A DNA stretch of 64,000 nucleotides. Source: Isoetes taiwanensis. Taxonomy: Eukaryota; Streptophyta; Lycopodiopsida; Isoetales; Isoetaceae. The position numbers were made by a program, and so were the translations under genes. The DNA lies in assembly GCA_021234155.1 (NCBI GenBank), contig JAJEKV010000006.1:6297727-6361726 (forward strand). Reading direction: 5' to 3'. The notes below the pieces were generated by a model. The model was given only the letters and a program-made list of their open reading frames with translations. It was not told where the DNA came from and ran no database searches. Each line of letters starts with the position of its first letter. The first letter of the stretch is position 1. Positions 55,871-64,000 of this stretch are shown here, in pieces.

Positions 55871-55949
55871 TTTCTAGGTACTCTATTTGCATGCACATTA
55901 GAGTACATTTCGATCATTAGTTCTTGTTTTGTGTGTTACGTTGTTTTAC

Positions 55950-57142
55950 TTGTTTATACAATTTGAGGGAGCAATTATATACAAAAGAGATATATATTAT
56001 ATTCATATATATATACTAAATTTTTACATGCAATTTAATAAACTTTTACTCTTCAAACTTCTTGAGGTAGTCAGGGGTGGTCCTCCAAAAATTTCTTCAC
56101 TTGGGCCGTACCTAATGATCTGTTAAGTTCACGAGGATATTTGTTGACGTTCCTCCTTGGATCTTGCCTCCATGTCTTGAATTCTCCTATCTGATGTATA
56201 TCAATTTTATTCACGCCAATCACATACTGCCGCCTATAAGGGATTGCAAAGTCGAAGATGGTCAATGCAATCGCTCTCTTGATCGAGGACAACATGGTCG
56301 ATGTTTGGAGGTAATCGTGCATGGTGTCCAAACCCCGAGAGAGGCGATAAGCATAAAGACCCTTCTTCACCTCTTGGGCTAAATTGGCGGTGAATAACCG
56401 CTATTCTTCCGATCCGGAAGAGCGGCGGGGTAGTATCGCGCCTTATCATGCCCCTGCTTTTCTTGCCCCGAGACGAGGAAGTTGCCTGTGCCTTCCGCGA
56501 AGTCATCCACCGGTATCTCCTCTAGCTCTCTCGCCAAGTCTTGGTGCACCAGCCTCCTTAGGTTGATAATCGCCTCCATCTTTGCCGGGATGGGTGTTGG
56601 CGAGCTCAATAATGCTTGATGTGGACTTGCCTTTGATGCCCATTTGTTCTGAATTGCCATGAACTCCTCCTCGAGGGCAATTCCCTTTCGGCCATCATCA
56701 TGCGATGCTGCGTAAGCTTCTATATCGATGATGTCTCGCCGGTGAAGGTCACAGCTTCTCTTATGCTGATAGGGGAAGTCCCGAGCTTCTCGATCGATGA
56801 AGTCGTCGAGATCACTTTCTTTGTGTAGAAGGTGTAAAATCTCATCCACCCTAAGGCCTCTGTCGGCGCACTGTGTGGAAGATTCTTGATGTCGTGAAGG
56901 GTTAGATATGCCTGCTTTGCTATGAACACCCGGCGTCAAGCTTGTAATGCCCTGCCCAGTGGTGGGGCTCTTCTTGTTGCTTCTCGAGTCCCTCTTGAGG
57001 TTTTGGATCTGGCTTTGTTAAAACTTGCTTTGCCTCTCTGTTCTAGATCCGGGTCTTAGGGTCTGATTCGTATTCATCCTCCTCCTCTTCTTCTTGCTTT
57101 CGTACTCGAGTCGCATCCGTTCCTCCTCTGCTGCTGCCATGG
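55950..57142 (-). CDS. Unassigned ORF region between H3-like gene and gag (element 1)
   Basis: Minus-strand frames from an ATG near 57142 (MAAAEEERMRLEYESKKKRR), 56379-56939 (ALEEEFMAIQNKWASK, MEAIINLRRLVHQDLARELE) and 56071-56370 (LTIFDFAIPYRRQYVIGVNK) have protein-like composition but match no family I know. Frameshifts are likely. Typical chromoviruses lack a gene here. Confidence 0.45.
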
Positions 57143-57398
57143 CTATGGGTTCAACTTCTAAAGGCTACGAGGGTTCCCCTATCCGGGTTTGACCCAGAAG
57201 AGATAGAAAGATGGCTCACAGTTCTTTGTATAGGAGAAGTACCTCCTCCTATTGACGAGATGGACATGTAGTTGGGAAGGCGGTTGCTTTATTCTCTAAG
57301 TACTTATCTACATTTGGGATATCTTGCGGGGGCTGACTTGAGGGCAAAGTGTTAGGTGCAAAATACCCTACACAAGGTGGGAGTTCGACCAAAAAGGG

Positions 57399-57686
57399 TC
57401 ATATCTTGGCATGGAACTTCGGACATGATGTTACGGTAGAAGGAGTGGCGCTGATGGTGGCCTCAATGTCAAGTTCCCCGGAAGACACGCGAAGAGATTC
57501 GATGTCGGCTTCAGCCACATGAGCTGTGGTGTTTGTACCATCGCTTGAATGAAGAAGTGGCCATGAGCACCGAGGAGCCGGGGATGACAGATGTGATGCG
57601 AAGCGCCCTAAGGATCGGGGAAATCGGCTTGGAGCGAGGCGAGGTTGGAAGGTGCAAATGACACTTGGGTTCCCCTTTATAGGCAA
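57399..57686 (-). other. 95-codon frame of unknown status (element 1)
   Basis: Reads MPIKGNPSVICTFQPRLAPS; no domain. Its position just 3' of the hairpin trio (in element sense) could make it a leader peptide or a chance frame. Confidence 0.25.
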
Positions 57687-57843
57687 AACCCTAATTTTGG
57701 GAAAATTTTAGGTTTACAATTCTCGACTTTACGGGGTCTAGAGGTATGATTTATAGGCTAAGCGAGCTTGGAAATGCTCCTAAGGGTCCCTAAGCAATGA
57801 TTTTGGTTAGGTCTAAGGACAACTTGGATCAATTAGGGACGAG

Positions 57844-58328
57844 ACCACTCACACGCGGTCTTGAGGGGTGGGATCGGTTTGCAAACCGAACTGGTTGGGG
57901 CGCACTCTGTGAGGGGTGGACTGCTGTTTAGGTCACTAATGATGCTAAACTAGAGAACTAAAGACATAATCCTGGATATCTCATCGAGATAGATAGGATT
58001 GAGCCTTTACTCGCCTTATTTGGGCAAGTTGTGGTGGAGTTTGGGGTTCGACCACTCACCACGGTCTTGAGGTGGAATCGGATTCCAAACCAAATGGGTC
58101 TGGGCGCACTCTGTGAGGGGTGGAGCTCCATTTGACTCGGCGTTGGCCAATTTGGACAGATTAGGGGTCAATTCCTACTAACTAGGGTGAGCTAGGTCGA
58201 ATAGTATACCTACTTTCTGCATTTAGGCAAGATTTGGCACCAAACCATGCTCAACCACTCACACAGTGCGCCAGGGTGGGATCGGTTTGCAAACCGAATG
58301 GGTTGGGGCGCACTCTGTGAGGGGTGGG
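57844..58328. repeat. Three ~75-bp long hairpins, 3' of the H3-like gene
   Basis: Copies at 57844-57919, 58051-58123 and 58255-58328 (spacing 207 and 204 bp) begin accactcacacagtgcgcc-like and end ggcgcactctgtgaggggtg, the inverted complement. An inner palindrome TCGGTTTGCAAACCGA closes copies a and c. The between-hairpin sequence is not conserved. Confidence 0.9.
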
Positions 58329-58466
58329 ATCAAAATGCCTGGTTTGTTCCGAACTTTGCTATTTCTAAATGTAGAATTCGGCAATACACCCTATTTAAAC
58401 TCGATTGGACTTATTTATTTATCAAAATTATAGACTTATACCAAAGAAAAGGTCATTTACAATAGT

Positions 58467-59660
58467 TCAGGGGCCCTCCTTCTTAATAAACTGAGCTAGT
58501 CTAATATCTTTGGGCATACAAGTCACTCTCTTAGCGTGTTGAGCACACGCGACAGAGTCTTCAGTAATGTGCGATGTCTTTGCTCCGAGGCGCCTCCTGC
58601 CGGTCGCGAGCAACATGTCGTCCGTGACCCGTTTGGATGGGTCGAACTCTTGCAAAAATCTCCCTCGTTAGGCGTGCAAAGGGGCTCACGGGAATGAGGA
58701 AGCCATAGCTCTGCTGGAAGTGCTTAATTTCTTGGGCCGCCCTCGCGATTTTAGAGTCCGCCCGGCCTTTTCATCGGCTTCTTGGAGGGGTTGGCTGTTC
58801 GATTGGGCGCTTCAGCGTGTTCTTCTTCGTTGGCCGACCTCCCTCAATGGTCTTCACTCTGTGTTCTTCGTAGTATTTGGGTATTCTTGGGTGCATTTTC
58901 ATGTGCGCGGTATACTCCTTTAGCTCCTTCCGGTACTTCAAGTCCCGCTTCAGCGCATAGGACTCCCTCTGCGGCCTTGGTTTCTTGGTGCTGTCGCTGG
59001 GGTGCTTCGGCGACGGCCATTTAGGATAGGGCGGTGCATTAGCCACAGGGTCTTCATCCTCCGGTATTGGGTTTGAAGGGCCCGAAGTCTCTCCTGGTTC
59101 GTGTCCTCCCGCTCCCTCCTCGGGTTGGTCCGGGCCGAAGATGGGGGGCTTTCGGGATCCGGCTCTGTATGGTCACTCCATGACGGTGTCTTCTTCTTCT
59201 TCGGCTTCTCCGCCGGCACTTCCGGGTCCTTACCCTTCTCCGCTCTCACCCTCTCCCGCTCCTCTTTGCGCTTCCTCCTTTCTTCCCTCTTCTGTTCCTT
59301 CTCCTCCCTCCTCTTTCTTCGTTCTTCCTTTTCCTTCCGACGCTCCGCCTTGGATTTCCTCGGCTCGCCTTCTTCTCTTTCCCTCTTCTTCTTCTTCGGT
59401 TCCGGCTCTGGTTCCTCATTATCCCCGAAGATCTCCCTCAGCAGCTCCCTCCGCAGCTCCGCCGCCGCGTCCGCCTCCCAGTCAAGGTGCTCCGATACCT
59501 GTTCCTGCTCTTCAGGGTTAGGGTTAGGTGGTTCAACCGGTGCCTCCTCTTCCCCGATGTGCACTTGCCTCCGTCTGGCCTTCTGTCGGACGGCTCGCTC
59601 CTGGGCGCTCACATAACCGGGTGGCATAACCTTGCGGGCAGTCTGTTTCGTCCGTGCCAT
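58467..59660 (-). pseudogene. Histone H3-like gene (tail, long charged linker, histone fold) in element 1
   Basis: Residues 1-10 read MARTKQTARK, identical to the H3 tail including Lys4 and Lys9. A long Lys/Arg/Glu-rich linker of roughly 250-290 codons follows (frames 58950-59660 and 58771-59046). From about 58749 to 58470 a histone fold is collinear with H3 helices alphaN to alpha3: QEIKHFQQSYGFLIP, PFARLTREI, then LQEFDP, and finally HAKRVTCMPKDIRLA near the C-terminus, where canonical H3 has HAKRVTIMPKDIQLA. This copy is broken by a frame change at about 59050-59160, a TGA at 58771-58773 and one extra T in a T5 run (58654-58658). Normal H3 is ~135 residues; this would be near 400. Likely role (inference): binding or modifying chromatin around the element. 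Confidence 0.85.
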
Positions 59661-59881
59661 GCTTTTGTTTGTCGGGTTTCGAGCTTTGGCGCCTGAAGAT
59701 CGTCTTCTTGGGCGAGCTGTTCTCCGGGAAAGGTGGGGATATCTCCCGCCTTAGGAAGTCAGCCTTGGGAGGTGGACTTTAGGGTTGGGACTTGCAATTC
59801 ATATGGGAAAAAAAAAAACAAACTAGGGCATTAGCGAAGGTACGAGGCATTCATTTGGGTTCACCATACTCCAAAACACCC

Positions 59882-60169
59882 ACCACTCACACAGTGCGCC
59901 TGGGCCAGATTGGATTACCAACCGAAAGGGTCTGGGCGCACTCTGTGAGGGGTCGACTGTTTTCGAGGCTATTTTACAATTTACAGGGAGTTTCTTAGTG
60001 TTATAAAATACAAACTTGTCTAGAACTAAGGGAATAAGCCAAACTACACCATTAGTTTAATTAATTTGAACATCTAACTAGGTCAACGGAGGTCAACCAC
60101 TCACACAGTGCGCCTGGGCGGAATCGGTTTGCGAACCGAATGGTGCTGGGCGCACTCTGTGAGGGGTGG
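59882..60169. repeat. Two ~74-bp long hairpins in the leader of element 1
   Basis: Copies at 59882-59954 and 60096-60169 (spacing 214 bp) belong to the same family as 57844-58328. They lie between primer-binding site and the H3-like start codon, as the hairpin pair does in element 2. Confidence 0.9.
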
Positions 60170-60366
60170 CCTATTTTCTGGCAATTTAGGTTGGGAAAGA
60201 TGCTACACTTCACTAGCAACCTATCATGGAGCTAAAATCTACCCAAAAATTGGAAATTTTCCCAATTGTTCGAGCTCTTGCTTGGGTGGCTATACCCCAA
60301 GACTCGAATCTACTGTTAGTCCTAAGGGAAAAATGGCCAGTGCTCGATCTTGGATGCCAAGATCAT

Positions 60367-60378
60367 GCTCTGATACCA
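60367..60378 (-). other. Primer-binding site of element 1
   Basis: The minus strand reads TGGTATCAGAGC just inside the 5' LTR, a perfect initiator tRNA-Met match. Confidence 0.92.
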
Positions 60379-60379
60379 C

Positions 60380-61968
60380 TGGATGGCGTCCCTACTCCTT
60401 ATAACGATGCCGCGATCGTATTGAAGGAGGAGCATTCCCCCGGCATTTTTGCCTCGGACGGGGCCATCCACCTGACTCCACTCCCATGGGGGAAGAGTGG
60501 ATGTGTCATTCATCCGTCTTCCATCGGATCGACCTATCTGCGGAAGCGTAACAAACAAACGTGAGCACAACTAATAATATACAACACAATCACCATAACC
60601 ATAGCAACATCACAGAGTCAGCAATACCTTCATAACAATAATACAAAGGAAAGATCCTACCCAGGGCTCGGACTCAAGGGGGATGACTGACGGCTAGGCC
60701 TCCAGAGTTCATTGCAGACAGAATTCATGGCAATGGATTTGGCTGGCATAGAACATGGCTTAGGGTAGTCCACTCCATCCGCCCCTCCCGTGCACACTTT
60801 GCAGAGTAGGCTGAAAAGTGTTGGGACTTGGCCGTAACTGCTTAGGGTGAATAGCCGAGGAGGGGCTACTACTGCCGGGTTGCATCTCCCCACCCCGATG
60901 ATGAGGGGAAGAGAGCTGCCTCTCCTCCAGAGGTATCCATGCTCATCGCAGGCGGCTAGAGGGCCACTGCCCTTATTCGACTTGAACTCACTGGAAGGTC
61001 ATATCCACCACCCCACGAGTGTCGAGCTCATGCCTTGCCCACACGCAGTGACAAGCCATTAAGCCTAGCCAGCAAAGACCCCCGATAGGCTTTACTACCA
61101 GAGGGGTCAGTCCGCGATGAGACAAGTTCCTCCTTATCAACCGGCCTTGCCCCTTCACCCACAGCCAGGTGGGCTCCTGTGCACGGGCCGCAATTATGTG
61201 GGAACTAAGGTGCTATGCTAGGAGCATCTTCTACACAGCCTTTAGGTCTCTACCCCCCTTCCCACAACAAGGAGATCACAGAGTGGAATACATGCAATAT
61301 CACAGAACAGAGATAGAGAATCATATCAATCTATCTACTTAACATCCAATGTTAGGTTCATTCGTTAGAGTCTCAGATCTAGGGATCTACAAGGCTTCCA
61401 GAGATGATCTAACATACGAAACCGGCATATTGCCATGGCTAAAGACGGTTTTGCACAACAGAACAACTAGATACCTGCTCCTTGGCTTGCTCCTGATCCT
61501 CGGAAGGCGTCCATGCTCCTGATCTTGCCGAAGACAGCTGCTACTCAGCAACCTGTTGTGCAAATCCGACTTTTCGGAGCCTGGCAATGCGATTTCGAGC
61601 CTTACCTTGGCCGAATTGGCCCAGGAAAGCCCTAAATGCGAAAGAGGAAAGGAAGCTCTAGAAAACCCTAATTGGCAAAGTGAAAGGAGAGCTAGGGTCT
61701 AGGGTTTTAGCCCTTATATAGACCCTATCTAGGTTAGGGCATCCACATGGGCAAATGGCTTTAAGCCATTTGGAAATGGATGAACAAGGAACCTTTTGTT
61801 GTGTATGTTTAATTACATACCCAACATCCAAGGTTGCCCCCTAGGTGCAACCTTTAGCTCCTAGGTGCAACGTTGTCCTACTCTCAAGTACATGTCACTT
61901 GTGACATGTACGTGTGACGTGGCAGTATAATATACGTATTGGGGCGTATATTATGCTGGAACGTCACA
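60380..61968 (-). repeat. 5' LTR of element 1
   Basis: A 1589-bp partner of 48078-49669, ending ACGTCACA. Its inner end is slightly degenerate (tggatggcgtcc in place of tgtgacgtcccc). The minus-strand TATA box is at about 61711-61721. Transcription would run left into the hairpins and H3-like gene. Confidence 0.92.
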
Positions 61969-62550
61969 AAGTCATGAAGCAGATGAGAGTACACGGGAGG
62001 ATTCAGATGCTGATGAGGAGGAAGAATTGGTCGATTCCCAATTCTTGGATCCAGATGAGCAGATAAGGAAATCACAAAGAGGGACCCAGAAGATGGAGCG
62101 GCTGGCTCAGTATTATCCATTAGGGATTGGGCACAAGTTGCTGCTGGACATCAGACGCCTCAAGGTTTGCACTGGAGATGCCGTCTTGTTCAACCACAGG
62201 GAGTTTAATCCAGCACACATGCTAGAGATTCTGAACCTGATGGTGTGACATCCTGTTGCGGATCCAATGCCTGCGGATGTCATACCATTCAGCAGATTGA
62301 CCGATGAGTTGTTCAGGTGGACCACTGAGGAAGACCTGAAGGGAAAAGACATCAGGTTTTGGGTTGTGGACGGGCAGCATTCAGTGAGGGCAGCACAAGT
62401 ATTGCAGACGGAAAAGGAAGTGCCGCAAAGGATCAAGGACAGATATTCCAAACGAGAGTGCAGAGTTCTCTCAGCGGACATGCCACCAACGGAGCTCGCC
62501 AGCATTAGCCACTGTCAGAATACAATAGCCGCAAGTGCCAGCTACATAAG
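61969..62550 (+). pseudogene. 3' part of the ParB/DGQHR-like gene
   Basis: Continues the frame from 48077 after the target duplication: acidic EDSDADEEEELVDSQFLD, then MERLAQYYPLGIGHKLLLDI. An in-frame TGA at 62246-62248 follows, then PADVIPFSRLTDELFRW, IRFWVVDGQHSVRAAQVL and RYSKRECRVLSADMPP. VVDGQHSVRAA resembles the GxxRxxA box of ParB/Srx and the DGQHR motif of DndB-like proteins; the similarity is a short motif only. The exon ends at a good donor (aag|gtaaat, 62550). Function unknown. Confidence 0.55.
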
Positions 62551-62684
62551 GTAAATTACTGTCTCTGGTTCGGGGCTTTACAGGCTAGAGGCACCTCAGA
62601 CAAGACACAAATGAATGCCCTAGAGCTTGGGCTGGTCAAGGGTAGATGTGGTTCCTGGCATTGTTGTATGTGAGACTAGCGGGT

Positions 62685-63134
62685 CTTCTCGACTAACGAG
62701 TCGAGAAAGTAGCCAACGCGCCTTCAGGATGCTCGCCTTAAGGACGCATTTCCCCTTGGTTAGTCGCAGAGGCCTCTACCCAGTCGGAGCCACTCCCCTT
62801 CGCAATATTCGACGAAGATGGTTCGAAGGAGAGTGGCTCTGACTGGGTAGAGGCACCTGCAACCGGACACAGGGGAATTGGCTGGCTATGACATTCTCGA
62901 CTCGCGAGTCGAGAATGCACAAAGGCTGCAGCAGGCTTTTGAGGACTAGAAAGACGTTGGGTAGCTGTCTGCATTCTCGACTCGCGATTGCCTCAGCCAG
63001 CCAACAGTCCAGGGTGTACACTCCCTGTTCTCGCCTCGCGAGTTGAGAAATTCTCGACTCGCGAGTCGAGAAGAAGGATTGTACTTCCTGGATTGTTGGC
63101 AAGCTGAGGCATTCTCGACTCGCGAGTCGAGAAA
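62685..63134. repeat. Palindrome cluster in the intron or 3' side of the ParB-like gene
   Basis: Copies lie at 62685-62708 (gactaacgagtc variant), 62892-62915, a half copy at about 62972, two joined end to end at 63027-63073, and 63110-63134. An inverted pair flanks the first: cctctacccagtcggagcca (about 62771) and tggctctgactgggtagagg (about 62833). Confidence 0.85.
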
Positions 63135-64000
63135 GCCGGGTGTAGTCTGCACCTTTCCTGCAAGGGAGGATATTCTGTGAGTTAGAGAGATTTGCAATTT
63201 CTGTGAAGCAATTTCTGTTCTTCGTTCAAAGTTAGAAACATTCATTCATAGTTATGTTCTGTTATGAAACATTCATATAAAGTTTTGCAATTTCTGTTGT
63301 GAATCATTCATAGTAATGTTCTGTTACTGCTCTGCAATTTTTTTCTTCCTATTACCTGTCTCTGAGGATTCCTAATTCGGTTGCTTGCCACTAGTCTTAC
63401 CACTAGTCTTACTTATGCCTGTACAAGGTATTCAATTAAATAAAAACTAAGAAGAAGAAAACAAAAACTAAGAAGAAGAAAACAAAAACAGAAAACTAAA
63501 CAAAAGCAAAACGGAAAACAGTGAATAGATGTGAAATAGAGTGAAACAGTGGAGACAAAAGAGAACATATTAAAAAAGCATACCCGGCAGATTTGCTGGA
63601 TGAGAAGGAAGCTTCCACGTTTGATTCCATGTTTGAACAGGCGTTTGCAAAGCGAGAATAGAAATTTGTCGGGCTGGAAATTGTATCAGGGGATAGTAAG
63701 AACCTCTAATAAAAGAATATAAGTAAGAGTGCAGTAAAGGACTTACAAAAAACTAAAAAAAAGCAGTAAAAGAAGCTAAAAACTTACAGAGAAGAACCTC
63801 ACTTTCTTCTTAGGGAATAACGGCCGCTCGAACACTCAAACTGCGCGAAAACCTCGGCACTGGATGCGTCGCGATCCGTCGACCAGGCTGCTGTCATAAG
63901 AAGACGTCGGAATTGAGTGAATAGATGGATCGCCAAGGGGGAGCTCCAGAGATGGAATAGAAAACAGAACAGAAAAAGAATAGGGGAGGATGAATGGGTC
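63135..64000. other. Right-end stretch; possible next exon
   Basis: Repeated phrases (gaaacattcattcatagtta, aactaagaagaagaaaacaa twice) fill 63200-63500. At about 63583-63660, after an acceptor-like tacccggcag, a short plus frame reads LLDEKEASTFDSMFEQAFAK. It could be the second exon of the ParB-like gene, but nothing confirms it. Confidence 0.35.

Larger units (their letters stand above)
48078..61968 (-). mobile_element. Element 1: complete 13.9-kb chromovirus carrying an H3-like gene
   Basis: The element is flanked by a perfect 5-bp duplication AAGTC (48073-48077 and 61969-61973). Minus-strand order is 5' LTR (60380-61968), primer site (60367-60378), two long hairpins, H3-like ORF (59660-58467), three more hairpins, unassigned ORFs (57686-55950), gag, protease, a 545-bp MITE, RT, RNase H, integrase, chromodomain (50612), polypurine tract (49670-49682) and 3' LTR (48078-49669). 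The ~4.7 kb between primer site and gag is unusual for a chromovirus. LTR right halves are essentially identical, so the insertion is recent, yet pol shows many shifts. Confidence 0.92.

Noticed and set aside
58467-59660. Ordinary host H3 gene or retrocopy that happened to land in the element
   Set aside because: A second LTR-associated ORF with the same start occupies the same position in a diverged element, and both have long charged linkers that host H3 lacks.
1-64000. tRNA and rRNA genes
   Set aside because: None was recognised by eye on either strand; a covariance-model scan would be needed to exclude them.

Overview
The window is nuclear DNA from a land plant. It holds a 15-exon ARIADNE-type RBR ubiquitin ligase gene with plant-type introns, chromodomain-bearing Ty3/gypsy elements primed by initiator tRNA-Met, Ty1/copia and LINE remnants, Helitron ends and MITEs. 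The species cannot be named from sequence alone. A large, repeat-rich genome such as a fern, lycophyte or gymnosperm would fit, but that is inference. Only two host genes look intact: the ARI gene (6858-10426, 569 codons after removing 14 introns) and a short universal-stress-protein gene (24844-25789, 217 codons, one GC-AG intron).

Layout. 1-5420: Helitron end, copia remnant, a 1.6-kb element with terminal inverted repeats, gypsy integrase fragment and LINE tail. 5420-10430: ARI gene and its upstream region. 10430-15320: hairpins, a second Helitron end, a foldback element with a 438-bp duplication, and a 57-bp minisatellite. 15611-17960: decayed pogo/Tigger-like transposase. 18262-18480: cluster of heat-shock-element-like motifs. 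19.4-24.8 kb: mostly AT-rich sequence with dispersed repeats. 24.8-25.8 kb: USP gene. 29537-32376: the 5' end of an LTR element (element 2). 32.5-35.8 kb: MITEs and simple repeats. 35803-42958: a chromovirus with both LTRs (element 3). 43.2-48.1 kb, continuing at 62.0-63.2 kb: a locus with two divergent genes, studded with about 20 copies of one 24-bp palindrome. 48078-61968: a complete 13.9-kb chromovirus (element 1) with a perfect 5-bp target duplication. It landed inside the plus-strand gene of that locus.

The main discovery candidate is in elements 1 and 2. Both belong to one LTR family. Just after the 5' LTR, primer-binding site and a pair of long hairpins, both encode a protein that begins MARTKQTAR, which is the N-terminus of histone H3. 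In element 1 the same region ends in a recognisable H3 histone fold (HAKRVTCMPKDIRLA near the C-terminus). So the family appears to carry a tail-linker-fold H3-like gene between the LTR and gag, alongside a pol whose integrase ends in a chromodomain, a module that reads H3 tails in other proteins. I know of no described plant retrotransposon with this gene.

The second candidate is the palindrome locus. A 24-bp perfect palindrome, open in every reading frame, is repeated at 60-61-bp spacing between two divergently transcribed genes. It also recurs in their introns, 3' flank and coding sequence. One gene has an FCP1/NIF-type HAD phosphatase domain. The other has a motif (VVDGQHSVRAA) resembling the ParB/Srx/DGQHR superfamily. 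Removing element 1 restores one continuous cluster of about 6 kb.
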